The notes beneath the pieces were generated by a model. That model had not been told where the DNA came from. It saw only the letters and a program-made list of their open reading frames with translations, and made no database searches. The position numbers and the translations under genes are program-made. From Desulfobulbaceae bacterium (GTDB taxonomy: Bacteria > Desulfobacterota > Desulfobulbia > Desulfobulbales > SURF-16): a DNA stretch of 64,000 nucleotides. Location: contig JAHLLM010000021.1 of assembly GCA_020444175.1 (NCBI GenBank), positions 24,912-88,911 on the forward strand, in the 5' to 3' direction. Below, in pieces: positions 17,954 through 26,707 of the stretch. Every line of letters begins with the position of its first letter. Position 1 is the stretch's first letter.

Positions 17954-18565
17954 ATGAAAAAAGCAGAAAGGGCATTGATCAGCCTGACTGATAAAGCTGG
18001 AATTGAAGGTTTTGCCAAAGAACTTGAATCCCTTGGGATTGAAATTCTTTCCACAGGCGGAACAGCAAAAAAGATGAGGGATAACGGCATCGCGGTTAAA
18101 GATGTCTCCGAATTCACAGGTTTTCCGGAGATGCTCGATGGCCGTGTGAAAACCCTTCATCCTAAGGTGCATGGCGGAATTCTTGCCCAGAAAAATAATC
18201 CTGATCATTTAAAGCAAATGGAAGAGCACGGGCTGCAGGCCATTGATATTGTTGCCGTCAATCTTTATGCTTTTGACAAAGCCACAGCCGATCCGACCTG
18301 TACCCTGGCAAATGCCATTGAAAATATAGACATCGGTGGTCCGACAATGCTGCGTGCATCGGCAAAAAATTATGCGGATGTGACCGTTATTGTCGATCCT
18401 GCCGATTACCCCACCGTCATCAGTGAGATCAAGGCAAATGGGAATACAACGTTAAAGACTCGTTTTAAACTGGCCAGAAAAGTATTTGCACTGACCAGCA
18501 AATATGATACCGCTATTATCAACTGGCTGGATAAGATTGACGCAGAGAACCATCCTGAGCTTTGA
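17954..18565 (+). CDS. purH: IMP cyclohydrolase, stand-alone (PurH N-terminal domain)
   Basis: 203 residues, AAGGAG 8 bases before the ATG. It matches only the first (MGS-like) domain of Pur[55 protein letters not shown] and [17 protein letters not shown] are all present. This domain closes FAICAR to IMP, the last step of purine synthesis. The AICAR formyltransferase domain of the usual ~520-residue bifunctional enzyme is absent, and the gene ends naturally (NHPEL-stop), not at a frameshift. The formyltransferase must be encoded elsewhere. A 155-base hairpin element separates it from purN. Confidence 0.93.
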   Translation: MKKAERALISLTDKAGIEGFAKELESLGIEILSTGGTAKKMRDNGIAVKDVSEFTGFPEMLDGRVKTLHPKVHGGILAQKNNPDHLKQMEEHGLQAIDIVAVNLYAFDKATADPTCTLANAIENIDIGGPTMLRASAKNYADVTVIVDPADYPTVISEIKANGNTTLKTRFKLARKVFALTSKYDTAIINWLDKIDAENHPEL

Positions 18566-18624
18566 TAATTCAGTAATGACTTGATAAACAGGCAAACCAT
18601 CTCATTGTAACTATAGTAAGGGTT

Positions 18625-18779
18625 GATGGTCCCGTAAAAAGTCAATTTTGGGGATGGCTAAGCAAAAAACGTCAAATGCGAGGCGCGCAAATTTCGAGGA
18701 TTGAGGCGTACTTAGGTACGCCGCAGTGACGAGATAATTTGCAGCAACGAAGCAGTTGGCGACTTTTTGCGACGCCATC
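18625..18779. repeat. 155-base MITE-like palindromic element between purH and purN
   Basis: The ends are imperfect inverted repeats: GATGGTCCCGTAAAAAGTC at the left and GACTTTTTGCGACGCCATC at the right. The whole element can fold back, with a perfect central hairpin GGCGTAC-TTAG-GTACGCC. No coding capacity. Confidence 0.8.
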
Positions 18780-18791
18780 AAGGGTTGAACC

Positions 18792-19361
18792 ATGAAAATG
18801 GCTGTTTTACTTTCCGGAAGTGGGCGCACACTGGATAATTTCCATGAAAGAATCGTCAGTGGCACCATGCAGGGCAGCATTGAGGTTGTCATCTCCAACG
18901 TGAAAAACGTCCTCGGGCTGCAGAAAGCCCTTGATTATGGCTATCCAGCCTCCCATGCTGCGGATAATGAATCCATAAACAGGATCATGGCCAAGTACGA
19001 TGTGGAACTTGTCCTGCTGGCAGGTTTTCTGAAACTGTATAAGCCCCCCGAGCATTTAAAAAAGAATGTGATAAACATTCACCCTTCTCTTATTCCCTCT
19101 TTTTGTGGTGCCGGATTTTACGGCATGCGGGTCCATCGTGCCGCTCATAAAAGAGGGGTCAAGGTAAGTGGTTGTACTGTGCATTTTGCCAATGAAGTTT
19201 ATGACGAAGGGCCGATCATTGTCCAGAAATGTGTGTCGCTGAGTGATGACGACACACCCGACGATATTGCTGCCAAAGTTTTTGCGGCGGAGTGCGAGGC
19301 CTTTCCTGAAGCAATCAACCTGGTTCACGAAAAGGGTATCGATTACTTCTGGAACAAGTAG
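18792..19361 (+). CDS. purN: Phosphoribosylglycinamide formyltransferase (GART)
   Basis: 189 residues. Transfers a formyl group from 10-formyltetrahydrofolate to glycinamide ribonucleotide, the third step of purine synthesis. The sequence shows VLLSGSGRTLDNF (phosphate loop; SGSGT/S-type), LLAGFLKL, NIHPSLIPSFCG with the catalytic Asn and His, and GCTVHFANEVYDEGPII with the catalytic Asp. It is slightly shorter than the usual 200-215 residues. It lies in line with the IMP cyclohydrolase, separated only by the hairpin element, so the two belong to one purine locus. Confidence 0.87.
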   Translation: MKMAVLLSGSGRTLDNFHERIVSGTMQGSIEVVISNVKNVLGLQKALDYGYPASHAADNESINRIMAKYDVELVLLAGFLKLYKPPEHLKKNVINIHPSLIPSFCGAGFYGMRVHRAAHKRGVKVSGCTVHFANEVYDEGPIIVQKCVSLSDDDTPDDIAAKVFAAECEAFPEAINLVHEKGIDYFWNK

Positions 19362-19440
19362 TGACTTGCTCTGAGAGTAAAGCGCATTAGGCGGTTAAGA
19401 ATCTATCTGGCATTTTTCACCAAGGAGTGGAAAGCTGACA

Positions 19441-19980
19441 ATGCAAAAAACGAGTATTATGTCTGCCCATGACGTTGAGCGTTCCCTGACCAGAATGGCG
19501 CTGCAGGTCATGGAGGACAACCGGGGAATCAAAAAGCTGGCTTTAATCGGCATCCATACCGGAGGTGTTTTTCTGGCAGATCGTCTTCAGAAAATCATCC
19601 AAGAACACGAAGGGTTGAACTTGCCGGTTGGATATCTGGATATAACGCTGTACCGTGATGACTGGAGTCTTGTCTCCCAGAATCCTATTGTAAAAAAGAC
19701 AGACATCCCTTTTTCTGTTGAGGAATATACCCTTGTTCTTGTTGATGATGTTCTGTATACAGGCAGAACAATCCGGGCGGCCCTTGATGCCATCATGGAT
19801 TTAGGCCGGCCAAGGGTTATACAGCTTGCCGTCCTTATAAACAGGAAATGCGGGAGAGAACTCCCTATTGAGCCAAACTACAGGGGGCTCGATGTTCAGA
19901 AAAGCGTTACTGATCACATCCACGTCATTCTCCATGAAAGCGGAGAGCATGATGAAGTTGTTCTGGAATCAGATCCTTAA
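19441..19980 (+). CDS. pyrR: PyrR bifunctional regulator / uracil phosphoribosyltransferase
   Basis: 179 residues. The PRPP-binding motif VLVDDVLYTGRTIRAALDA is exact for PyrR, and the start (SAHDVERSLTRMALQVME), LIGIHTGGVFLA and LYRDDW are typical. In Firmicutes PyrR binds pyr mRNA and causes attenuation; in many Proteobacteria it serves mainly as a phosphoribosyltransferase. No pyr genes or attenuator lie nearby here, so its target is not visible. AAGGAG occurs 13 bases before the ATG, a rather long spacing. Confidence 0.93.
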   Translation: MQKTSIMSAHDVERSLTRMALQVMEDNRGIKKLALIGIHTGGVFLADRLQKIIQEHEGLNLPVGYLDITLYRDDWSLVSQNPIVKKTDIPFSVEEYTLVLVDDVLYTGRTIRAALDAIMDLGRPRVIQLAVLINRKCGRELPIEPNYRGLDVQKSVTDHIHVILHESGEHDEVVLESDP

Positions 19981-20155
19981 TGAGGTGTGCTGGAGGGCCA
20001 CTGGATGAAATATCTTTGCAAAATCAGAGATGTCGTGAGAAGCTCACACTCTCTCATACATGATTTCGATCTGTAAAGGGCCTTTTATTCTCCAAGGGAT
20101 ACTGTAAAAAATCCAGGACTTAAATTTCTTTTCCAGTTTATCTGGGTCGGGAATC

Positions 20156-21526
20156 ATGGAAAAAAAAGAGAAAGCCGCGCTTAAGTTAGTTGAGATTAAA
20201 AAACGTATTTCCCAGAAACGGGCTGATTACGAGCGTTACAATCTCAGCCAGGCTCAGAACGACATACTCAAGACATTTTTCGATCTGTCCCAGGAATACA
20301 GTTCCCTGGAAGATTTCTATCAAATAAGCGTCACCGTTCTCAAAGAGTTCATGGATGTTGAGGCCAGGCTTTATCTGCTCAATGAAAAAACGCAGAAACT
20401 GGAGTTTATTTGTGACAGCCGGGACGGCTTGGTGCCTGAGCCCGCTCCAGCTCCCGAACATATCGTGCTGACCAATGAAATCTATGGTGTCAATGGGTCG
20501 TTTGTTGCACCTGTTCTCAGTAAAGCGCCCAAGGTTGACGATGAGGTCATCAACAAGGATGATCTGCTGCTGGGAAGCCTGGAAGTTCTGACCTCGCAAA
20601 GTTTATCCGAACAGGATAAGTTTTTTCTCGGCAAATTTGCCAACCGTATCGGCTATAACCTCCACAATCGCCAGGTTGCCCTGCAGAATATCAAGCATCT
20701 GCAGTTTATTAATACATTGGTAATGGACATTGAACATAATGTCATCATTCCCAATATGTATTTCAAACATCTGTTTAACCGTATACGCTCAAAGATCCGC
20801 GACGTTCAATCTGTCAAGGAAAGTATGAACAAGATGAAGAGCGCCTTTGATATAAAGGGACAAGCCTGTGAAGAGGTGATTCACCGGGTGACAATTCTGC
20901 ATCAGGATCTCATTGATTATCACCAGGAGATGCTGAAGCACCACAGTAACTGCAGCCTCTTTCTGGAAAGCCTTTTCCGGCGTGATCACTTTGAAAAGGG
21001 ATATCTTGTCCTGCATGCCAAAAAGTGTCTGGTAGAGACGGAGGTCATTCTGCCCCAGCTCGAACAGTTTGCCCAGAGAATCCAAAACAGGGGCATAAGT
21101 ATTGATCGCCCTGTTGATATGTCGGGTGAGCCGATTCCTTTAAATGTCGATATCGGCCTCTTGTCCCAGGTGTATGCCAATTTCTTTTCCAATGCCGAGA
21201 AGTATACAGAGCAAATTGTTGATCATGCCGGTTCACTTCGCAAGGCTCTGGCGTATGGTCGGGAGTTCATGGTTGACTATTTCGGCCCCGGACGTTCCGG
21301 AGTGAAATTCAATTTTTTTACAACCGGTCGGCACCTTGACCCTGAAGATGCGAACGAGATTTTTAATGAAGGATACCGCGGCAAGAACAGTCTCGGCCTG
21401 AGCGGCACCGGACATGGCCTTACCTTTGTCCGGCATGTTGTTGAGATGCACGGCGGCCGGGTTGGTTACGAACCCACCTCAGAAGGAAACAACTTCTTTT
21501 TTATCCTCCCCATTGTTGACATATGA
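20156..21526 (+). CDS. GAF-domain histidine-kinase-like protein with an altered ATP-binding G1 box
   Basis: 456 residues, no signal peptide or membrane helix. A coiled N-terminus (about 1-45) leads into a GAF-like domain (about 45-175), then a dimerisation helix with MDIEHNVIIPNMYF, which resembles an H-box (H plus N/P). The ATPase domain has an N-box (YANFFSNAEKYTEQIV, about residue 341) and a G2 box (GLSGTGHGLTFVRHVVEMHG, about 412). The G1 position reads FFTTGRHLDPEDANEIF, lacking the usual D-x-G-x-G. ATP binding or kinase activity may therefore be weakened. It overlaps the next gene by ATGA, so translation is coupled to the U32 protein. No response regulator is adjacent. Confidence 0.78.
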   Translation: MEKKEKAALKLVEIKKRISQKRADYERYNLSQAQNDILKTFFDLSQEYSSLEDFYQISVTVLKEFMDVEARLYLLNEKTQKLEFICDSRDGLVPEPAPAPEHIVLTNEIYGVNGSFVAPVLSKAPKVDDEVINKDDLLLGSLEVLTSQSLSEQDKFFLGKFANRIGYNLHNRQVALQNIKHLQFINTLVMDIEHNVIIPNMYFKHLFNRIRSKIRDVQSVKESMNKMKSAFDIKGQACEEVIHRVTILHQDLIDYHQEMLKHHSNCSLFLESLFRRDHFEKGYLVLHAKKCLVETEVILPQLEQFAQRIQNRGISIDRPVDMSGEPIPLNVDIGLLSQVYANFFSNAEKYTEQIVDHAGSLRKALAYGREFMVDYFGPGRSGVKFNFFTTGRHLDPEDANEIFNEGYRGKNSLGLSGTGHGLTFVRHVVEMHGGRVGYEPTSEGNNFFFILPIVDI

Positions 21527-23694
21527 AAGAACCTTTGGGTAAAAAACCGGAACTTCTTGCCCCTGCCGGTACGCTCGAGGTTTTTGCCACTGCTGTGGAG
21601 GAAGGCGCTGATGCCGTTTATATTGGGGCGCCCGCCTTAAACGCCCGTGCTTTGGCCAGGGATTTCAGCCTGGAAGAGCTTGCCGCCATGATTGACTATG
21701 GCCACCGTAACGGGGTCAAGGTTTATCTGGCCATGAACAGTCTGGTCAGAGAGGAAGAGATTGCCCAGCTCGTCGAACTCCTTACCGTACTGGAGAAGTT
21801 ATCACCTGATGCCTTGATCATTCAGGATCTTGGCCTTTACTCCCTTGTCAGAAATTTTTTCCCTTCCCTGCCTCTCCACGCCAGCACCCTGATGGGTGCC
21901 CATAATTCCCTGGCGGTTCAACAGTTTGCTCACATGGGTTTCAAGCGGGTTGTGCTTGCCCGCGAAGTGACCCTGGGAGAAATTAAAAAGATACATGCCC
22001 AGTCTCCGGTGGAGCTTGAGGTTTTTGTTCACGGTGCCCTTTGTTTCAGTTATTCCGGGCTCTGCCTGTTCAGCAGTTATCTTGGCGGTAAAAGCGGCCT
22101 GCGGGGACGCTGCGTGCAGCCGTGCCGCAGACGCTACACCTGGGCCGGGTCGGGCAAGGGGCAGAAATCCGGTTACTTTTTTTCCATGAATGATCTTGAG
22201 GCAATTGATCAGCTTGGCGAACTTGCCCACGCCGGTGTCGTGTCCTTTAAAATTGAAGGAAGGATGCGAAGTGCAAATTATGTTGGCTCGGTTGTAAAGG
22301 CTTACCGCAAGGTGATTGATGCCGGATCTGAAGTTGAAGCCGTCCTGCCGGAAGTTCGCCGGTTGCTGCATCAGGCCATGGGGAGAAAGCCGAGCCGGGG
22401 ATATTTTTTAACACCCCAGCCGGCTGACGCCATTACTCCATTTCAGTCGGGAAATATTGGTCAGTTTCTGGGAAAAGTGGTGAGAAAAAAAGGCGGAAAG
22501 GTAACAGTCGATCTGCAGGAGAATGTTGAAGCCGGTGACCGTATCCGCCATCATCATGAAAAAAGCGGGGAACGAAAATCATTTACCTTGCGATCAATTG
22601 ATCTTGCGGGAAAAGTTGTTAGCCGTGCTCAAAAGGGAGAAAATGCAACTCTTCTGCTTTCCGGTATAGAGGCTGATATCGGGGACTCCCTTTATAAGGT
22701 TGATGTCCGAAAGCGGCGGGAGATTGACTCCCGGAAAACGCTTGAACCTAAGGGTTTCAGGAAGAAGATTGCCCAGATTCAGCAACAGGAAAATTGGAAA
22801 AATATTTACCGGAAACTCGGCATCATTTCTCCCTCCCGCAGTGGAGTGAAAAGAAATGCCGCGAAAAAACACGCAAAGGCTGCCGCTCCTACTTTGCCGA
22901 TCTGGCTCAAGTCCGGTGATTTAAAGATTGTTGCTCAAAATATGATCGACAACCCAGCTCGATTGCTTGTCACCCTTGATGCGGATACATACACCCAATT
23001 TGTGAGGCAGAAGAACAAGAGGCATCTTGCAAAAATTCTCACTTGGTCGCTTCCGCCCGTGATCCTTGAAGATGAGGTGATTTTCTACCGGAAAGCGGTT
23101 GCAGAATTAAGAGGCATGGGCTTTCGTCAGTGGATGATCGGCCATATCGGACAGTTGCAGCTTTTTCAGGGTGAAGCGGCCAAAAAGGCAACGCATGGTC
23201 GGAGTGGTGGGCGACCATTTTTCTTTGGCGACGCCACCTTAAATGTTTTAAATTCTCTTGCCTTGCAGTTTTTGAAAAGAAGCGGCGTTGCAGCGGTGCA
23301 GGTTTCAATGGAAGCGGACAATCAGCTCGTACAGAGCATCTGCGACCAGAAAAAGAAAACAGAGGTGGGCATGACCATTTATGGCCGGCCACCGCTTTTT
23401 ACAGCCCGGTTGAAGCCTGATTTTTTTCATTTCAACCGTATTTTTACGAGTCCCCGCGGGGAACGATTTGAACTTGTCGAGAAATGGGGACAAACTTTGG
23501 CCCTGGCTGATAAACCCTATTCTCTTCTTGGCCAGGTGGCTGAATTAAAAGCAGCTGGTCTGAATTTTGTTGTTATTGATCTTACCTTTCACCGTCTTCA
23601 CAAAAAAGAAATGGCATCCTTGCGGCGGACACTTTCCTCCAAGGGCAAGAGCCGTTCCCAGAATTCATTTAATTTTTTCCGCACCCTTCAATAG
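21523..23694 (+). CDS. U32-family peptidase / RNA hydroxylase (RlhA/TrhP-like)
   Basis: 723 residues. The N-terminal half has the U32 signature: ELLAPAGTLEVF, GADAVYIGAPALNARA, VYLAMNSL, HASTLMGAHNS and VEVFVHGALCFSYSG-type text with CLFSSYLGGKSGLRGRCVQP and a following CRR. The four cysteines near residues 175-205 fit the iron-sulfur ligands of RlhA (23S rRNA C2501 hydroxylation) and TrhP (tRNA U34 hydroxylation). The length and the C-terminal DUF3656-like part resemble the long RlhA group. The old name 'peptidase' is historical for most members. It overlaps the preceding kinase-like gene by four bases. Confidence 0.88.
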   Translation: MKEPLGKKPELLAPAGTLEVFATAVEEGADAVYIGAPALNARALARDFSLEELAAMIDYGHRNGVKVYLAMNSLVREEEIAQLVELLTVLEKLSPDALIIQDLGLYSLVRNFFPSLPLHASTLMGAHNSLAVQQFAHMGFKRVVLAREVTLGEIKKIHAQSPVELEVFVHGALCFSYSGLCLFSSYLGGKSGLRGRCVQPCRRRYTWAGSGKGQKSGYFFSMNDLEAIDQLGELAHAGVVSFKIEGRMRSANYVGSVVKAYRKVIDAGSEVEAVLPEVRRLLHQAMGRKPSRGYFLTPQPADAITPFQSGNIGQFLGKVVRKKGGKVTVDLQENVEAGDRIRHHHEKSGERKSFTLRSIDLAGKVVSRAQKGENATLLLSGIEADIGDSLYKVDVRKRREIDSRKTLEPKGFRKKIAQIQQQENWKNIYRKLGIISPSRSGVKRNAAKKHAKAAAPTLPIWLKSGDLKIVAQNMIDNPARLLVTLDADTYTQFVRQKNKRHLAKILTWSLPPVILEDEVIFYRKAVAELRGMGFRQWMIGHIGQLQLFQGEAAKKATHGRSGGRPFFFGDATLNVLNSLALQFLKRSGVAAVQVSMEADNQLVQSICDQKKKTEVGMTIYGRPPLFTARLKPDFFHFNRIFTSPRGERFELVEKWGQTLALADKPYSLLGQVAELKAAGLNFVVIDLTFHRLHKKEMASLRRTLSSKGKSRSQNSFNFFRTLQ

Positions 23695-24088
23695 GCCTCA
23701 TCTCGTCCTTTTTCCCTGGCGTTGTTGTTCCGCGACGCAAAAAAATCTCAGAAAAACAACTTGTTATAAAAAAACACCAGCTGACTTCCGCTGTTTGGCG
23801 ACAAAATAAGGTTGATAAAGCGGCTTCGTGGTGCTGCTTTTTGGTATCTATTTGAAATAAATAGAAATTTTTTGTTGGCATGGCGGTTGCTATATCCCTT
23901 GTCAGGACCTCTCATCCACCCAAAAATGAATTTAATAAAATGAATTTAACAAAGGAGAAATGCAATGAAATGATGAACAGATTTTTACCCTCTGCAATGC
24001 ATTTTTTCAGCAAAGGGTAACGGGTGCACCTTTTTTTACTATGGAAAGGTGCTGTCAAGATGAACAAAATTAACCAAAGGTGAAAAAT
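23695..24088. other. Gene-free 394 bases, presumed leader of the small exported protein
   Basis: AT-rich; contains runs such as AAAATGAATTTAATAAAATG near 23931 but no supported gene, terminator or known riboswitch core. It probably holds the promoter of the 24089 gene. Confidence 0.4.
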
Positions 24089-24340
24089 ATGAAGAAAATA
24101 GTATCAGTAACAATCGGACTTTTATTTGTAACAGCTCTGGCAGTAAACGCTTCAGCCGGCATGGGCGGAGAAAAAAACCATAGCCTTCCAACAGAAACTG
24201 TTTCTCCGAAAATGAATGCGGTTGACCCTTTGAAAGTCAAGGAGCAGGTTCGCCAGCAGGAGGAACAGCATCTCCAGATCAATAAAAAAGATGAAGCCGG
24301 CCAGGAAGGAAGCAAGGAACGTGTTAGAAAAGAGTATTAA
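24089..24340 (+). CDS. Small exported protein, unknown function
   Basis: 83 residues from the ATG at 24089, which has AAAGG at 7 bases; a GTG three codons earlier overlaps that site. The signal peptide is KKIVSVTIGLLFVTALAVNA with cleavage after ASA. The mature part of about 60 residues is highly charged, with a Gln/Glu-rich helix (VKEQVRQQEEQHLQINKKDE) and basic end. No family recognised. A good terminator follows 22 bases after the stop, so it is transcribed alone. Confidence 0.65.
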   Translation: MKKIVSVTIGLLFVTALAVNASAGMGGEKNHSLPTETVSPKMNAVDPLKVKEQVRQQEEQHLQINKKDEAGQEGSKERVRKEY

Positions 24341-24361
24341 TACTTTGTGATCCTGCATTTT

Positions 24362-24400
24362 ATGGCAGGAAGACCTCCTCTCTTCCTGCCATTTTCTTTA
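24362..24400 (+). terminator. Rho-independent terminator of the small exported protein gene
   Basis: A 12-base perfect stem, ATGGCAGGAAGA (24362-24373) with TCTTCCTGCCAT (24381-24392), loop CCTCCTC, followed by TTTCTTTA. On the minus strand no T run follows, so it serves the plus-strand gene. Confidence 0.9.
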
Positions 24401-25288
24401 TACAACCCTTCTGCTGATTACCGGTTCAAGTACAGCAACAACACTCCCATTATCAAAGATCGTCACCCTGCCGGTACTTTCCGAGACAACCACAGCTATA
24501 GCCTCGCTGTACATGGTGATGCCGGCTGCCGCCCGATGACGTGATCCGAGCCCTTTCAGTTGTCGCGTTACTGTACTGACCGCATCGAGATGCCGCCCGG
24601 CAGCTTCAACTATGCCTTGCCCGGAAATGACAAAAGCGCCATCAAGCTGGGCAAGTTCTTTTATGCTTTCAACCACCTCCTGCGAGGTGATGTTTCTGAC
24701 TTCCTCGGGATAGCCCCGGAAGGGATTAAATATTGCCTGGTGCGAGGAGCGCATGACCTGCGTAATATTTCCAATAATAAAAGTCGTTCCCACAGGTTTG
24801 CCTTCCCGGCCCAGTGCGCCGATATCCAGGGCAATATCAACAACGGCAATAACAGTATGAAAGAATTTTTTGGTGATAAGGGAATTAGGATCAAATGGAA
24901 ATTCTTCACTCCAGGACAGGGCAAGGTCATGGATGGTGATGGTGTCCAGATGATTTCTTTCCCAGGGGCCAAGGACGCAGACGATCTTGCTCGTCGGCTG
25001 GATGACTTCAAGGAGTACGCCTTGCAAAAAAGCGTATTTTATTCTGGAAAAACGGGTTTGATTGCCGGACCAGGTGTGAATGATTTTTTTGGATGCAAGG
25101 CATTCCGGCAGCTCCTGGCCTTTGGGTATTACCAGCACTATTCTTTCGTCTTGAACACTTTCTGTTTCAATAAGTGTTTCGCAGGCATGATCACTGTTTA
25201 AAAAGAGGAAAACCTTGTTGCTTTCCGTATCGCGGCAAAGTCGCAAGGCGTTCCGGGTGAGAATATTTGCCTGCTGTTGCTTTTCCAT
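24398..25288 (-). CDS. Diadenylate cyclase (DisA_N/DAC domain), c-di-AMP synthase
   Basis: 296 residues with GGAG 8 bases before the ATG. The C-terminal 130 residues are a DAC domain: LAQLDGAFVISGQGIVEAAG contains the DGA motif (about residue 215), and GLGSRHRAAAGITMYSEAIA contains the RHR motif (about 248), the two catalytic signatures for joining two ATP into c-di-AMP. The ending VVVSESTGRVTIFDNG is typical. The N-terminal ~155 residues are not the DisA scanning domain or the CdaA membrane helices; they look like a soluble alpha/beta domain and may be the sensor. The target processes (potassium, osmotic, cell-wall control) cannot be read from this neighbourhood. Confidence 0.9.
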   Translation of the reverse strand: MEKQQQANILTRNALRLCRDTESNKVFLFLNSDHACETLIETESVQDERIVLVIPKGQELPECLASKKIIHTWSGNQTRFSRIKYAFLQGVLLEVIQPTSKIVCVLGPWERNHLDTITIHDLALSWSEEFPFDPNSLITKKFFHTVIAVVDIALDIGALGREGKPVGTTFIIGNITQVMRSSHQAIFNPFRGYPEEVRNITSQEVVESIKELAQLDGAFVISGQGIVEAAGRHLDAVSTVTRQLKGLGSRHRAAAGITMYSEAIAVVVSESTGRVTIFDNGSVVAVLEPVISRRVV

Positions 25289-25445
25289 AGAAAGGTCTCC
25301 ATTCCAACGGCTATTTAAATGACTTAAAGAAGCTGATCATTTGAGGCAGAGTAGCATCTTAGTATGTTGTTATCGCTCATTATAGCCATTCTGCTCACCT
25401 ATTAATATTCCCTTGATGCATTTTTCGAAATTTTTTGCCTCTATA

Positions 25446-25580
25446 CAATTCTCAGTAGCCAACCTCTAGACTCCCGCCTCCGCGGGAGTGACAGTGGGTT
25501 TGGTTATGTCATTCCCGCAAGGCGGGAATCCAGATTGGAAAATTGGCGACAGGAAAGTGGCAATTTTTAACTGAGAATTG
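25446..25580. repeat. 135-base MITE-like element with GCGGGAAT-type hairpins
   Basis: Terminal inverted repeats CAATTCTCAGT (25446-25456) and ACTGAGAATTG (25570-25580) are perfect. Inside are two hairpins, CTCCCGC-CTCC-GCGGGAG and ATTCCCGC-AAG-GCGGGAAT, of a type seen dispersed in many proteobacterial genomes. Most of the 358-base gap between the DAC and exporter genes is this element. Confidence 0.8.
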
Positions 25581-25646
25581 TTTATAACCATATAAAATTT
25601 TTACGTGCAGCAAGCCTATGAGTGCAGGCAGGGTGATGCCGTCAAA

Positions 25647-26420
25647 TCAAAGAATACCTGCCATAAGTCCTAAGGCGACAATTACAAGGAGACACGAGAC
25701 GCTAAACTGGATGGAGCGCAGGGTGAGTTTCTTGATGAGGCGTGAGCCGATAAATGCCCCGGAAAAAGCCGAAAATGACGCAATAGCCACCAGGAGCCAG
25801 TCCACGGATGCTCGTGAAGACGTCGCCCCCCATCCGTAAACGATCATTCTGGACATATCAACCATAACAGCCAAGACAATGCCGGTTGCCACGAATTGCT
25901 CTTTGCTGAGCCCCGACTTTATAAGGAACATGCTGCGGAAAGCTCCCTGATGACCGCTCAGCCCTCCAAAGAAACCGCTTATGCAGCCGCCAATGGGCAG
26001 GAATTTCCGTTCAAGGGCAATTTTTGAAAAGGCCGGAGAAAGTTCCAGGGCAACAAATATAATAATAACCGTACCGATAATGAATTTGACCGGCATCACC
26101 TGATGAACTTGCCCCCAAAGAATGTATTCTGTCAAGGGGTGCAAGCCAGCCAGCCAGTCCAGGAGAAATGCTCCCAGGAATGCTGCAACAATCGCCGGCA
26201 AGCCGAATTTCATCACAACCATTTTATCTGCATGCAGGCCCATGAGTCCAAGCTTGAAGATGTTATTGGCAAAATGCACCAACGCCGTAATGCCGATGGC
26301 AATCTCAATGGGAAAAAATATGGCCACGACAGGCATGAGCAATGTGCCCAGGCCAAAGCCCGAAAAAAGTGTCAGTCCGGAGGCTACGAGGGATGCGAGG
26401 GCGATTATGAATATTTCCAT
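25647..26420 (-). CDS. TauE/SafE (TSUP) family anion exporter
   Basis: 257 residues with about eight hydrophobic helices. The paired TSUP motifs are visible: SGLTLFSGFGLGTLLMPVVA in the first half and GGCISGFFGGLSGHQGAFRS in the second. Members move sulfite, sulfoacetate or related organic anions across the inner membrane. There is no adjacent sulfonate pathway gene to fix the substrate; in a sulfur-metabolising host sulfite or thiosulfate would be plausible (inference). Confidence 0.9.
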   Translation of the reverse strand: MEIFIIALASLVASGLTLFSGFGLGTLLMPVVAIFFPIEIAIGITALVHFANNIFKLGLMGLHADKMVVMKFGLPAIVAAFLGAFLLDWLAGLHPLTEYILWGQVHQVMPVKFIIGTVIIIFVALELSPAFSKIALERKFLPIGGCISGFFGGLSGHQGAFRSMFLIKSGLSKEQFVATGIVLAVMVDMSRMIVYGWGATSSRASVDWLLVAIASFSAFSGAFIGSRLIKKLTLRSIQFSVSCLLVIVALGLMAGIL

Positions 26421-26707
26421 GATAATGAGGCAGAAGGTGATACGGGCAAAAAAATCAGAATTTTATTGGACTTATCTCTTGTTGTTTAGAATTGATCAGA
26501 TCATCATTAGTAATGGGATGTTATCAGATACCATTCTCAAAAGACATCTCTATTTTCGTTCAGGGAATGAATGTCCCCTTGGAATGGAGGGTGTGCAAGG
26601 TGTTTTCTTGAAAGTGGGATGAAAAAATGCTGTTTGGTGCAACATTCACCATGAGACGGAGAAAAGCACATTGGCAAACATTTTTATTCTGCAAATGCGT
26701 GCAGCAG

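Noticed and set aside
24560..25201. 213-codon plus-strand frame
   Set aside because: Antisense to the diadenylate cyclase; the DAC motifs on the minus strand are intact.
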